From assembly GCF_007474535.1 (NCBI RefSeq), contig NZ_VKNW01000001.1:1-64000 (forward strand): a stretch of DNA of 64,000 nt, given 5' to 3'. The notes beneath the pieces are model-generated. The model searched no databases. It saw nothing but the letters and a program-made list of their open reading frames with translations, and was not told the origin of the DNA. Both the position numbers and the translations under genes were made by a program. Below, piece after piece: positions 34,086 through 44,700 of the stretch. Every line of letters begins with the position of its first letter. Within the stretch, counting starts at the first letter, position 1. Source of the DNA: Chryseobacterium echinoideorum (GTDB taxonomy: Bacteria; Bacteroidota; Bacteroidia; Flavobacteriales; Weeksellaceae).

Positions 34086-35432
34086 TTACAAAAGTTTTCC
34101 GGTTAAGAACATTGCAGCAATCGTAAAATAGATAATCAACCCTGTAACATCTACCAAAGTAGCCACAAATGGAGCAGAAGAAGTTGCAGGATCAAGATTG
34201 AATTTTTTGAGAATAAACGGAACCATGGAACCCGAAATAGTACCCCAAAGTACAATCATTGCTAAAGAAATTCCTGCACTGATTCCTATAAATAGCCAGT
34301 ACGTTCCGTAATCAAACCAACCGAGTTTGTGCCATATCATAATTCGTAAAAAGCCGATAACTCCAAGAAAAGTTCCTAAAACCAATCCCGTGACAATTTC
34401 TTTTTTCATTACCGTCCACCAGTCTTTCAGGGTGATTTCCTGTAAAGCCATGGCGCGGATAATCAATGTTGCTGCCTGTGAACCAGAGTTTCCGCCACTG
34501 GAAATAATTAGGGGAATAAATAATGCTAAAACAACAGCCTTTTCAATTTCATTTTCATAAAATCCCATTACAGATGCTGTAATTAGCTGTAGAAAAAAGA
34601 GAACAATCAGCCAAAGTCCGCGTTTTTTGATCATCTCAAACCAATGGGTTTGAATATAAGGGTCATCAAGCGCTTCAACTCCCCCGAATTTCTGAATATC
34701 TTCGGTGTTCTGCTGCTCAATTTGATCAAGAATATCATCAATAGTTACAATTCCTACCAAGACTCCGGCTTCGGTAATGATAGGAAGAGCTGTTCGGTCA
34801 TATTTTTCAAAATATTGTACAGCATCTTCCTTAGTAGTCGTTGTGGTGATGGCTACAAAGTGATTGTCAGTAAGCTCAGAAACCAAAGTGTCTTCTTCCA
34901 CCAAGAGTAAATTTCCTAGTTGCAAATCGTCTATCAAACGGTTTCTTTCATCTACAACATACAAGTGATTGATCGTTTCTACTCTCTTTCCGACTTTTTT
35001 TATTTGTTGAAGGCATCTTTTTACTGTCCATTCTTTTCTGATCTGGATGTAATAAGGCGTCATCAAACGGGCAATAGAATCAGCATCGTAGCCTAAAAGT
35101 TTTAAAGCGATTCTTCTTTCCTGAGGATTAAGATGATTGATAGAATATTTGATAAGTTCGTCCGGAAAATCCTCAAATAGAGCCGTTCTGTCGTCCGGAG
35201 TCATTTCGTTTAGAATTTCAGAAACCTCGTCACTTCCTATGCTTCGGATGGTTTCTTCCTGAAAATCAGGATCAAGATGTGAAAAAACTTCGGCTTTGTA
35301 TTGCTTCGGAACTTTCAAAAATGCCAAAAGCCTTTCATCAGCAGGAAGTTCGCTGAGTCTTTCGGCAATATCGGCAGGATTAAAGATAAGTTCGTCTATA
35401 GAATTCAAAACCAGAATTTTTTTGATATGCAA
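34086..35432 (-). CDS. mgtE: magnesium transporter MgtE
   Basis: MgtE is a Mg2+ channel gated by its own cytoplasmic domains. The up to 448-residue protein has the N-terminal superhelical domain ([20 protein letters not shown] onward) and two CBS domains (about 135-265). Five membrane helices follow (about 285-448), with [20 protein letters not shown] as the conserved first part of the channel and [17 protein letters not shown] near the end. The open frame starts with a TTG at 35432 that is itself part of a TATTTTTG -7 element. The true start may be a TTG at 35408 or another codon a few residues downstream. Confidence 0.92.
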   Translation of the reverse strand: MHIKKILVLNSIDELIFNPADIAERLSELPADERLLAFLKVPKQYKAEVFSHLDPDFQEETIRSIGSDEVSEILNEMTPDDRTALFEDFPDELIKYSINHLNPQERRIALKLLGYDADSIARLMTPYYIQIRKEWTVKRCLQQIKKVGKRVETINHLYVVDERNRLIDDLQLGNLLLVEEDTLVSELTDNHFVAITTTTTKEDAVQYFEKYDRTALPIITEAGVLVGIVTIDDILDQIEQQNTEDIQKFGGVEALDDPYIQTHWFEMIKKRGLWLIVLFFLQLITASVMGFYENEIEKAVVLALFIPLIISSGGNSGSQAATLIIRAMALQEITLKDWWTVMKKEIVTGLVLGTFLGVIGFLRIMIWHKLGWFDYGTYWLFIGISAGISLAMIVLWGTISGSMVPFILKKFNLDPATSSAPFVATLVDVTGLIIYFTIAAMFLTGKLL

Positions 35433-35437
35433 AAATA
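35430..35437 (-). promoter_or_regulatory. -7 element overlapping the apparent mgtE start
   Basis: TATTTTTG on the minus strand matches TAnnTTTG. Its last three bases are the TTG that opens the mgtE frame, so either the start or the promoter call must shift. Confidence 0.45.
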
Positions 35438-35485
35438 ATTCAAATTTTTAGAATAGGAGAATGATGGGCTAAATTTAAGGTTTAT

Positions 35486-36043
35486 TTAAAATCCTGCTTC
35501 AGAAGATGGTTTTGTTTTTCGCAATTCTTTCAGTATACTTTTCATTGCGCCATTGGTTCCTATTTTAATGGAATTTTCTGCTGAGCCCAAAAGTCTCATG
35601 TTTTTACGATAAGTATCGTAATCAGATGAAGTGATGAGGTTTCCTTCCGCATCAAAAAGCTTCATGCTCACTACAACCTGATTAGAAAAGACATATTTCC
35701 CGAGACCTACCTTAAAATATTTTACTTTCGGGACAATAGCGAAGTCTGCATCATTATTTTTGCAGTATTCTGAAATAGTTTTGCTGTCTGCATTCTCGTA
35801 AGAAATACGTGTTTCGGATCTCAGCATTTTATTTTTACGAAAAGTGCTTATTTTGTCTGAAACAGCTGTGAAAAAAGCAAGGTTAGTAGGTTCTTTGATT
35901 TCTTCAATATCCGGATCTACTTCAGGATCAAAGTATAAAATATTTTTGGTTTTGTCATGACCGGAAACTTTCTGTGCTTTTACAGAATTAATCCCGACAA
36001 TAAGAACAGCAGAAGCTGCTACAAATAATAAAATTTTCTTCAT
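35486..36043 (-). CDS. hypothetical exported protein
   Basis: I do not recognise a family for this 185-residue protein. A signal peptide (about 1-24, ending VKAQ) is followed by a mixed alpha/beta region: ISEYCKNNDADFAIVPKVKY, then FSNQVVVSMKLFDAEGNLI. The second half looks like the curli-accessory/lipoprotein type domain in which a peptide fold reports on small molecules, but that is only an impression. It is followed by mgtE on the same strand with 53 bases between them. Confidence 0.65.
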   Translation of the reverse strand: MKKILLFVAASAVLIVGINSVKAQKVSGHDKTKNILYFDPEVDPDIEEIKEPTNLAFFTAVSDKISTFRKNKMLRSETRISYENADSKTISEYCKNNDADFAIVPKVKYFKVGLGKYVFSNQVVVSMKLFDAEGNLITSSDYDTYRKNMRLLGSAENSIKIGTNGAMKSILKELRKTKPSSEAGF

Positions 36044-36136
36044 CTCTATTGAAGGTGTAAAATTACTGTCTTTTAGTGAAGTAACATAATTTAAAGAATA
36101 CTTTTTTAATACGATTCAATCTATATTATCAAATTG

Positions 36137-36167
36137 TTGTCCAAAATAAAAAATAGTTGTACTTTTG
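36137..36167 (+). promoter_or_regulatory. rpsO promoter
   Basis: TTG at 36137-36139, a 20-base spacer and TACTTTTG at 36160-36167 match the Bacteroidota consensus. The predicted leader is about 30 bases. Confidence 0.7.
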
Positions 36168-36202
36168 CACCCGTTACATAATAATCATTAAACAATATTG
36201 GA

Positions 36203-36472
36203 ATGTACTTAACATCAGAAAAAAAGGCAGAAATCTTCGCAAAGCACGGAAAATCTGCACAAGACACAGGGAGCGCTGAAGGACAGGTAGCTCTATTTAC
36301 TTACAGAATCAACCACTTATCTCAACATTTGAAAGCAAATCGTCACGATTTCAATACTGAAAGATCTTTGGTAAAATTGGTAGGTAAAAGAAAAAGCTTA
36401 TTAGATTATCTTAAAAAGAAAGATATTACAAGATACAGAGCAATTATTGCTGAACTTGGTCTAAGAAAATAA
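36203..36472 (+). CDS. rpsO: 30S ribosomal protein S15
   Basis: This 89-residue protein of the small ribosomal subunit platform binds 16S rRNA early in assembly. It shows the full S15 pattern: HGKSAQDTGSAEGQVALFTY, HLSQHLKANRHDFNTERSL and the C-terminal LVGKRKSLLDYLKKKDITRY. A strong promoter precedes it and a terminator follows. pnp lies 1.4 kb downstream with one gene inserted, so the common rpsO-pnp pairing is only loosely kept. Confidence 0.98.
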   Translation: MYLTSEKKAEIFAKHGKSAQDTGSAEGQVALFTYRINHLSQHLKANRHDFNTERSLVKLVGKRKSLLDYLKKKDITRYRAIIAELGLRK

Positions 36473-36491
36473 TCTGAAGAGATTACAAAAT

Positions 36492-36521
36492 CAAGCAACT
36501 TCGAAAGGAGTTGCTTTTTTA
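36492..36521 (+). terminator. rpsO terminator
   Basis: An AAGCAACTTC / GGAGTTGCTT stem is followed by a T tract. Confidence 0.9.
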
Positions 36522-36569
36522 TTTTCATTAAAAAATAGAATCAATATAAGGTTCTTCAGTAGAAATTTT

Positions 36570-36577
36570 TATTTTTG
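36570..36577 (+). promoter_or_regulatory. -7 element of the PagL-like gene
   Basis: TATTTTTG matches TAnnTTTG, 23 bases before the TTG start at 36601. Confidence 0.5.
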
Positions 36578-36600
36578 TTTCCCGAAAACACCCTACTTAT

Positions 36601-37797
36601 TTGAAATACATCTACTTATATATTGCAGTTTTTATATCTTCAATGGCTTGTATGAAGGCGCAGGATAGTATTCAGAAATCAAATCTTCAGGCGACACTCA
36701 GCTTACAATATGGAAAGTTTTTAGGGACTAATGATTATCTGAAAGAGCTTAAGCATAGAAATTTTGTCGGAGCTTCTGCAGAAATTACTGTTCAGACCGA
36801 TGGAAGCAAAGAGTGGCACAGAAGATTCGGAAGACCTTATTATGGAGGAGGTATTGTAGCATATGATTTTCTAAAAAACAGCGCAATGGGAGAGCCTTTC
36901 GCTGTCTACGGATCTTTTGGGGGAAGAATTAAAGAAACGCCAACTCATTCATTGAATTATAACACTCGTGCAGGATTTGCATTTAACTGGACGCCTTTTG
37001 ATCTGGAAAAAGGTTATCTCAATCAGACTTTTGGCTCATCAGCGAGTATTTACATTAACTTTGGAGCAAATTATAAATATTATCTTACTAAAAATATAGA
37101 TCTGGGATTAGGGTTAAATTTTAATCATTTTTCAAATGGTGCATTAAAACATCCGAATAAAGGTCTGAATACATTTACTTCTAATCTTTCTCTTACCTAC
37201 CGTTTTGCTGAAAGAGAATTTGCCCCGAAAGATACTCTGTCAGCATTTGATGAATATGCAACGTTGGATATGAATGTATTTGGCGGAATAAGACATTCTA
37301 TTTTTTTTGGAAAGGATGAAGGATTTGAATACGAAGATGTAGATTTAGTAGAAAAGTTTAAAGGAAGATATTATCAAAACTGGGGTATGGAGACTGTTTA
37401 TCACAGGCAGGTTACTTATAAATCTTCTCTCGGATTAGGAATCGGCTTGATGTATGACGAAGATTACAACAATAAGTTTTATCAGGACGAAAATGGAGTG
37501 ATTCAAAGTACAAAAAGATTTAAGCGAGAGCAGCTTTTACTGAATGTTTTTCCTTCTTATCGACTTTCGATTTCGAAATTTGCTATTCATTTACAGCCGG
37601 GATTTTATCTGTTTAAAAAATCTGGAGACCGCCGTTATGATAAGACAATTTTTTATCAGAGAGTTGGCTTTCAATATACCATCGGAAAAAATTTTTTGAT
37701 AGGAATCGGTTTAAGATCATTTAAATTTCACAAAGCAGATTATATCGAATGGCGGTTAGGATACCGTATTTTCAATAAAAAGATAAATAATTTTTAA
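36601..37797 (+). CDS. acyloxyacyl hydrolase (PagL-like lipid A deacylase), TTG start
   Basis: This is an outer-membrane protein of 398 residues. A signal peptide (about 1-20, ending MKAQ) precedes a beta-barrel part. Residues 160-200 resemble PagL-type deacylases: the motif FNHFSNG at 175-181 holds the His176-x-Ser178 pair and Asn179 expected in the active site, after a GLGLNF strand. The C-terminal half continues as barrel-like strands and is longer than PagL. If active, it would remove an acyl chain from lipid A. No ATG fits the signal peptide: upstream codons in frame reach a stop at 36547 without ATG or GTG, so TTG at 36601 is the likely start. Confidence 0.75.
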   Translation: MKYIYLYIAVFISSMACMKAQDSIQKSNLQATLSLQYGKFLGTNDYLKELKHRNFVGASAEITVQTDGSKEWHRRFGRPYYGGGIVAYDFLKNSAMGEPFAVYGSFGGRIKETPTHSLNYNTRAGFAFNWTPFDLEKGYLNQTFGSSASIYINFGANYKYYLTKNIDLGLGLNFNHFSNGALKHPNKGLNTFTSNLSLTYRFAEREFAPKDTLSAFDEYATLDMNVFGGIRHSIFFGKDEGFEYEDVDLVEKFKGRYYQNWGMETVYHRQVTYKSSLGLGIGLMYDEDYNNKFYQDENGVIQSTKRFKREQLLLNVFPSYRLSISKFAIHLQPGFYLFKKSGDRRYDKTIFYQRVGFQYTIGKNFLIGIGLRSFKFHKADYIEWRLGYRIFNKKINNF

Positions 37798-37845
37798 TTC
37801 AGAGTACTATTATTATTTATAAAATATCATTTAAAACAAAAACAC

Positions 37846-37853
37846 TAAATTTG
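37846..37853 (+). promoter_or_regulatory. pnp -7 element
   Basis: TAAATTTG matches TAnnTTTG, 65 bases before the pnp ATG. The leader would be about 60 bases. Confidence 0.5.
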
Positions 37854-37918
37854 CAACGAAATTTAGACGAAATATATTAATTTAAAGCACTCAATACGGA
37901 GTGCGTCACAACAAATTT

Positions 37919-40144
37919 ATGAGTGTACCTCAAGCAATTACAGAGATGATTACTCTTGCAGACGGCAGAGAAATCACAATTGAAACAGGAAAACTGGCGA
38001 AACAAGCCGATGGATCTGTAGTCGTAAAAATGGGCGGAACAATGCTTTTAGCAACAATTGTAGCCAACAAAGAAGCCAACCCTGGCGTAGATTTTTTACC
38101 TTTAACAGTAGATTACAGAGAAAAATTCTATGCAGGCGGTAAAATTCCCGGAAATTTTTTCAGAAGAGAAGCGCGTCCTTCCGATCAGGAAATTTTAACA
38201 ATGCGTTTGGTAGACAGGGTTCTAAGACCTTTGTTTCCTGAAGATTTTCATGCGGAAGTTCAGGTAATGATTTCATTAATATCTTATGACGGACAGTCGA
38301 TTCCTGATGACTTGGCAGGTCTTGCTGCATCTTCGGCAATCGCTATTACCGATATTCCTTTCAATGGACCTATGTCTGAAGTGAGAGTCGTAAGAATTGA
38401 CGGAAAACTTTCTATCAATCCTAATTTTGAAGATCTTAAAAACTCTGACCTAGATATTATGGTGGGAGCAACAAAAGATTCTATCGTAATGGTGGAAGGA
38501 GAGATGAAAGAAATCACTGAAGCAGAAATGCTTGAAGCAATAAATTTTGCTCATGCAGAAATCAAAAAACAAGTAGAAGCTCAGGAAAGATTAGCCGAAA
38601 AAGTAGGAAAGGCTTTCCCAAAAAGAGAATACAGCCACGAAGTTCATGATGAAGACATCCGTGAAAAAGTGTGGAAAGAAACCTATGATAAAGTTTACGA
38701 AGTAGCAAAAACACCATCAGCAAAAGAAGAAAGAGGTGAGAAATTCAAAGCAGTTCTGGATGAATTTCTTTCTCAGTACGTAGATAATCCTGAAGAGCTG
38801 GAAAGAATAACTCCTTTCGCAAAGGTATATTATCACGATGTTGAAAAAGAAGCGATGCGTCAGATGATTTTGAATGACAAAATCCGTCTTGATGGTCGTG
38901 ATCCGGAAACAATCCGTCCAATCTGGAGCGAGATAGATTACCTTCCCGGAGCGCATGGCTCTGCCATTTTTACAAGAGGGGAGACTCAATCATTAACTGC
39001 TGTAACGCTTGGTTCTATTAAGGATGCCAACATGGTAGACAGCGTGATGACTCAGCATGATGAAAGATTTTTTCTACACTATAATTTTCCTCCATTCTCA
39101 ACAGGTGAAGCAAGACCTTTGAGAGGAACTTCCAGAAGAGAAGTGGGGCACGGAAACCTGGCTCAAAGAGCTTTGGCAAACATGATTCCCGAGGAAAATC
39201 CTTATACTATCCGTATCGTTTCTGATATTTTAGAATCCAACGGTTCGTCTTCCATGGCAACAGTTTGTGCAGGAACTTTGGCATTAATGGATGCCGGAGT
39301 TCAGATTGCAAAGCCTGTTTCCGGAATTGCAATGGGATTGGTAACAGATGTAAAAACAGGGAAATATACTGTTCTTTCTGATATTCTTGGAGATGAGGAT
39401 CACCTTGGAGATATGGACTTTAAAGTAACCGGAACAGCAGACGGAATCACCGCTTGTCAGATGGATATCAAAATTCAGGGGCTTTCTATGGATATTATGG
39501 AGAAAGCGCTTTTACAGGCTAAAGACGGAAGAATTCATATTTTAAATAAAATTACTGAAACAATTGCTGAGCCAAGAGAAGATGTGAAACCTCACGCTCC
39601 GAAAATGGTAATGATGGAAATCCCTAAAGATTTCATCGGTGCAGTGATCGGACCTGGTGGAAAAATCATCCAGCAGATGCAGAAAGATACCGATACAGTG
39701 ATTGCCATTGAAGAAGTTGGTGAGATCGGAAGAATCGAAATTTCCGGTGTTAGCAGAGAGAAAATCAACGAGGCGATTGCGAAGATCAACGAAATTACTT
39801 TTGTACCGGTTGTAGGTGAAGTTTACCAGGGGAAAGTAGTGAAAGTGATGGATTTTGGAGCTTTTGTAGCGATTGCTAAAGGTACTGAAGGTCTACTTCA
39901 TATTTCTGAAATTGAGTGGGCTCGTCTTGATAAAGTTCCTTACAAGGAAGGTGACGAAGTCGAAGTAAAGTTTATGGGCTATGATGACCGTAAGAAAATG
40001 AAGCTTTCAAGAAAAGTTTTGTTACCGAGACCACCAAGACCGGAGAAGAAAGAAGGTGAGCAAAGAGGTCCGAGACCTGAAAAGAAGGTTAATCCGGAAG
40101 GCAGAGATCAGCCGGGAGAACACAAGCCTTTGAACGAAGCTTAA
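37919..40144 (+). CDS. pnp: polyribonucleotide nucleotidyltransferase (PNPase)
   Basis: PNPase degrades RNA 3' to 5' by phosphorolysis. From the ATG at 37919 the protein is 741 residues. Two RNase PH domains carry [14 protein letters not shown] and, in the second, [10 protein letters not shown] with the surrounding [17 protein letters not shown]. The KH domain (about 555-615, [13 protein letters not shown]) and S1 domain (about 620-690, [15 protein letters not shown]) follow, then a Pro/Arg-rich tail. A GTG at 37901 could extend it by six residues but is less likely. Confidence 0.97.
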   Translation: MSVPQAITEMITLADGREITIETGKLAKQADGSVVVKMGGTMLLATIVANKEANPGVDFLPLTVDYREKFYAGGKIPGNFFRREARPSDQEILTMRLVDRVLRPLFPEDFHAEVQVMISLISYDGQSIPDDLAGLAASSAIAITDIPFNGPMSEVRVVRIDGKLSINPNFEDLKNSDLDIMVGATKDSIVMVEGEMKEITEAEMLEAINFAHAEIKKQVEAQERLAEKVGKAFPKREYSHEVHDEDIREKVWKETYDKVYEVAKTPSAKEERGEKFKAVLDEFLSQYVDNPEELERITPFAKVYYHDVEKEAMRQMILNDKIRLDGRDPETIRPIWSEIDYLPGAHGSAIFTRGETQSLTAVTLGSIKDANMVDSVMTQHDERFFLHYNFPPFSTGEARPLRGTSRREVGHGNLAQRALANMIPEENPYTIRIVSDILESNGSSSMATVCAGTLALMDAGVQIAKPVSGIAMGLVTDVKTGKYTVLSDILGDEDHLGDMDFKVTGTADGITACQMDIKIQGLSMDIMEKALLQAKDGRIHILNKITETIAEPREDVKPHAPKMVMMEIPKDFIGAVIGPGGKIIQQMQKDTDTVIAIEEVGEIGRIEISGVSREKINEAIAKINEITFVPVVGEVYQGKVVKVMDFGAFVAIAKGTEGLLHISEIEWARLDKVPYKEGDEVEVKFMGYDDRKKMKLSRKVLLPRPPRPEKKEGEQRGPRPEKKVNPEGRDQPGEHKPLNEA

Positions 40145-40166
40145 GATTATTATAATCAATGATATT

Positions 40167-40194
40167 AAAAACCACCGTAATTCGGTGGTTTTTG
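40167..40194 (+). terminator. pnp terminator
   Basis: An AAAAACCACCG / CGGTGGTTTTT stem around TAATT. Confidence 0.92.
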
Positions 40195-40392
40195 TGTTAT
40201 TTGATGAAATTATATATGGATATCATGATAAATAAAACCAAACAAGAATTTTGTTTGTTTATAGATTAAGAGCCTGCTAACTCGCAAAATGTTCGGACGG
40301 ACAGTCTGTTTTTTTAAAGCAAAAATTTAAAATGATAAGTCGCTGAAATTTAAAAACTTATTGCAGAATACGATTTCCAAAAATATTTGTCG

Positions 40393-40400
40393 TATATTTG
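40393..40400 (+). promoter_or_regulatory. -7 element of the cold-shock-domain gene
   Basis: TATATTTG matches TAnnTTTG. It is 262 bases before the ATG at 40663, so the transcript would have a long leader. Confidence 0.5.
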
Positions 40401-40406
40401 CATAAG

Positions 40407-40662
40407 CAATTAATAGAAAGGTTTTCAGCTTTTACTTCAGTTTAAGTTTAAAACAATTATTTTTTCTCTCAGTTTTCACATTTCAGATGCTGCTGTTTAT
40501 TTCATAAAAATACTGTGCCGGCAATCTTTTATTCATTACTGAAAAACAATAGACTACCTTTCTGATTTAATCGGGAAATGTATTTGGGTAGAATGGGGTT
40601 AAACTTCAGCATGAAGTTTTATCTTTTATATCAACACGTAACTAATAAATTTTTACATATAT
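40407..40662 (+). other. probable long 5' leader of the cold-shock-domain mRNA
   Basis: About 255 non-coding bases lie between the best -7 element and the ATG. Long structured leaders are typical of cold-shock protein mRNAs, where they act as temperature sensors. I see no strong terminator inside. The preceding gap (40195-40392) shows only A/T-rich sequence and a weak ACAG-T-CTGT hairpin near 40305. Confidence 0.4.
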
Positions 40663-41097
40663 ATGGCGGATTCTTTCTCTAAAAAAGAAAATTTTAAGAA
40701 AAAAGTACAAAAAGCAAAAGAAAAAGCTCAGAAAAGAGAAGAGCGTAAAACAAGCAACAATAAAGGCAAAAGCCTTGATGACATGATTATGTACGTGGAT
40801 GCAAACGGTCAGCTGACCAGCACTCCACCAGACAAAAACAATGATGAGGATTTTGACATCAACAACATTCAGTTGGGAGCTGCTCCTATTGAAGCTGAGG
40901 AAACCATGAAAACCGGAATTGTAACATTTTTCAGTGAAAAAGGTTATGGTTTTATCACGGAAGATAATTCAAAAGAAAATGTATTTTTTCACAGCAACAA
41001 TTGCTTAGAACTTATCAAAAAAGGTAACAAAGTTTCTTTTGAAAAAGAAAAATCTCCGAAAGGTTTTGTTGCTGTTAACATAAGAATGGTAAAGTAA
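40663..41097 (+). CDS. cold-shock-domain protein with basic N-terminal extension
   Basis: This RNA/DNA-binding protein has 144 residues. A lysine-rich helix (about 7-37), a middle section of about 45 residues and a C-terminal cold-shock domain (about 83-144) are visible. RNP1 is KGYGFI at 93-98 and RNP2 is VFFHSN at 107-112. Such proteins melt RNA structure in the cold. The extension roughly doubles the size compared with minimal CspA proteins. A long leader precedes it and a strong terminator follows. Confidence 0.9.
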   Translation: MADSFSKKENFKKKVQKAKEKAQKREERKTSNNKGKSLDDMIMYVDANGQLTSTPPDKNNDEDFDINNIQLGAAPIEAEETMKTGIVTFFSEKGYGFITEDNSKENVFFHSNNCLELIKKGNKVSFEKEKSPKGFVAVNIRMVK

Positions 41098-41147
41098 AAA
41101 ATACTTAAACAAATTTATCTTTGGATGAATTTGAGCCAATAAAAATT

Positions 41148-41185
41148 AAGCCTTGATTTATTTTTAATTAAATCAAGGCTTTTTA
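41148..41185 (+). terminator. terminator after the cold-shock-domain gene
   Basis: AAGCCTTGATTTA pairs with TAAATCAAGGCTT, followed by TTTT. Confidence 0.92.
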
Positions 41186-41699
41186 TATTATATCACAAGC
41201 TGCTTAGAAGGCATAATTAGATTGATTTTAATAGATTGAATTTTTCTTATTTGTTTGATTTTCAAATAGATGAAATTTAAAATAAACCGTTGAAGACCAG
41301 CTTAAATTATAAGGGTTTATAGTATTAATTTAGACTTGATGATTTCAGGATAATAGCATCGAATTTACCCATACTACAGCATATGTCTTTATTCTAAATT
41401 ATTGTTTTTTTGTAATATCTTGATCATTAATCTCAATTTTTTTAATTCTTCATTCATTATGAATATCTCGCTTGTGTTCACGCTTGATATGTGTAGGAAC
41501 AAAAAGACAATTTTTTGTTATCAATTAAAATTTAGTTAATGAGCTATTTTTTAATAAATAATATGAACTTGATATACATAATTAGTTTTTTATTTAAATA
41601 TTAAAAAAAATAATATACATACAGTAATTTTTTTGATTGTGGTTTTTGGTGTAGTTGTATTGGTTTTCAATTTGTTGAGAATTGCTATAATTTTTTTAC
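41186..41699 (+). other. A/T-rich gap before the large surface-protein locus
   Basis: I find no gene, tRNA, repeat or strong hairpin in these 514 bases. It marks the border between the core chromosome and the accessory locus and carries the promoter of the 1567-residue protein at its end. Confidence 0.45.
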
Positions 41700-41707
41700 T
41701 ACTTTTG
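41700..41707 (+). promoter_or_regulatory. -7 element at the head of the surface/toxin locus
   Basis: TACTTTTG matches TAnnTTTG, 16 bases before the ATG at 41724. TTG at 41675-41677 is 22 bases upstream, slightly too far for the consensus. It is the only good promoter I see before the immunity genes. Confidence 0.55.
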
Positions 41708-41723
41708 CAAAAACTCAAATTAG

Positions 41724-44700
41724 ATGATTAAAATATATTCTCTATTTATTGTCTTGTCATGTATTTTTATTAATACTGTCAAAGCTAAAGGCTTAGATAA
41801 CAGTGGGGATTCACTTCAGATTAATAAAAATTCTTTAAACTATAAGAGTGTTAGTAAAAACGCTTCTGTTTTCCCCTTAGATAATTTTTCTTCATTCATC
41901 AATAATGATCCGGAAACCGATCAGGAAATCGGCAAAGCGATAGGTGCTTTTGGAGAGTTAGAAAGAAGCGGAAATTTTACAAATACCATTAATCCTAATG
42001 AACTTACAGAATTTCCGATAGGTCTTAGAGAGAATGTATCCAATGTTGAATATGGTATTGTCGTTACAAAAGCCCAATTCACTCCTGAATATGCTTTAAT
42101 TAATGTATATGCAAGAGTGGTAACACCGCAAGCTGGTACAGAAGGAGGAAGGAGAACCCTTTATTTTGGTGCTGAAGGAGTTAAACTTTCCTATGGAGGA
42201 AAAATTATCGGCGATGCAAAACTTTCATTACTTGGAGACATTAATATTCCTTTTAACCAAAACCAATGGATGCTTACTCTTGAGGGAGGAATGATCAATA
42301 AATTTAATGGACAAAGTATAAATGATAAAACCTATGTCGTCATTGACTGTGATGGAATCAAAGAACTGTCATTAAAAGGAAATGTTCAGATTTCCCGAAA
42401 CGTTCTGGTTCCGGTAGATAGTAACGGAACTTTACTTCCTGAGATTGGAAATGATGGATTTACCAATAGAGTACGTGGTAACTTTGCTTTAAAAGCCAGT
42501 GACTGGAATGATATTTTAGTCAATGTAAGCATTACTCCTTTTGCAATCACATCACAGATCAAAAATCAGGATAAAGGTTTTTTCTCTTTCTATGTCAATA
42601 ATGCCGTTCTAGATTTAAGTGACTTGAGAACAGATTCCAGTGTTCTGTTTCCGCAATATTATGCTACTCATGGATATTTGATAGGAGGAACGGAAACATG
42701 GCGTGGTCTTTATGTAGAATCATTGTATGTGGGTCTTCCACAGGAATTTAAAACAGAAGATCATATTGATAACAGAGTTTCTTTTCAGGCACAAAATCTT
42801 TTAATTGATTCCTATGGAGTTTCGGGTAGTTTCTCTGCAAATAATTTGTTTCCCTTAGAAAAAGGATTGACAAGCGAGCAAAACTCTTGGAGGTATTCTC
42901 TTGACCAGATTGGTGTAGACTTAGCGGCTTCCAAGATTATAGGAGCTAACCTAAAGGGAAAAGTCCAGTTACCTGTTCAGAAACAAAACAATGCTAATCC
43001 GAATAATAATTTACCTAATCATCTTGGTTATCAAGGAGTAATTACCGAAGAAGAATATATGATTACGGTTGCCACATTGGATGAGATCAGTTTTGATATC
43101 TGGAGTGCAAAAGCAACCATCGCACCAGGTTCTTATTTAGAATTAAAAGTTAAAAATAGAGAATTCTTACCCAAGGCAGTCCTTACCGGAACTTTGGCAA
43201 TTGGAGCTAATGGAAGCCCAACTGATAATAACAGCGATCCGAATGCAAAAAAAGATGCAGATTTTAAAGGAATCCAATTTAGAGAACTTACACTCCAGAC
43301 AAAAGCACCTTATGTTACCGCACAATATTTTGGGGTACAGGGAGAACAAAAACTGGTAGGCTTTCCTGCAAGTATAAAAAATATATTCGTAGAAGCAGAT
43401 AATGGCTATGCCAATTTAGGTTTTGAAATCACAGTAGGTCTCCAAGAAGAGCGATTCTCCGCAACAGGAGGGATGAAAATCAATGGTTTGATTGTCAACG
43501 AAAACAATCGTCAACGATGGAAGTATAACGGATTCAATCTTACTAAATTGGGTCTGAGAAATGTAGATATAGGAGTTGCCATAGTTTCGGGAGAGTTTCA
43601 GATTATGCGTAATGACCCATTATACGGAGATGGTTTTACGGCACACTTGAATGCAAAGTTAAAGCAGTTGAATATTGAAGTCAATGTAAATGCAGCCTAT
43701 GGATTCAGTACTTTTAGATATTGGGGATTTGAAGGTTCAGTAGACGGACTTAAAATTCAAGCATCTGCATTAACGATTACAGGATTTACCGGAGGAGCAT
43801 TTTACAGAATGGTTCCAAACAGAGATATGTCATTAGATCCTGCATATAAAGACAAAGCTTTAGTTTTAACTCCAGACAATTCGGTTGGTTTGGCATTGAG
43901 AGCTGGAATTTATGGATCTATCGCCAGCAAAAATGCAATCAGTATTATGGCCGGTTTCAATATGTCAACCAATCCAAACGGAGGTTTAGCCAATGTTGGA
44001 TTTATTGGAGAGGCATTGGTTATGGCTGATTTATCCAAGCTGATTCCCGGAGATCCTTTAGCGGGAGTTAAAGATAAGTTCAAAGAGATGACGGGGAACA
44101 ATAAATTCATAAATGATCTAAAAAATAACAGCCACGTAAATTCTTTCTTAGATACACAAGTAGTGGATGATCAATATCCCATAACCAAAGATGTGAAAGG
44201 TGCTATTTATGCTAAATTGGCAATGAACTATGATTTCAACAACAGTGTTTTTCACGCCAGCTTAGATGTTTTTGTAAATATTGCCAATGGTATCATTTCT
44301 GGTATCGGACCCAATGGTAGAGCTGGTTGGGCTGTGGTACACATTGCACCAAGCGAATGGTATATGCATATTGGGACGCCAACCGATATGATAGGTCTGA
44401 AAGTTGGTTTTGGGAATTTTTCTTTACAATCCGGCAGCTATTTCATGGTCGGAAACCGTATTCCGGGAAGTCCGCCACCACCACCTGAAGTTGCTCAAAT
44501 TTTAGGACTTCAACTGAGCGATATCGATTATATGAGCAGTTTAAATGCTTTAGGAGATGGAAAAGGGTTTGCTTTTGGAACCCACCTTAAGTTTGATACA
44601 GGAGATATGAATGCGTTATTCTTATATGCTCGTTTTCAGGCAGGTTTAGGAACCGATATTATGTTGAAGGACTATGGTGACGCAAAATGTTCAAACCGTG

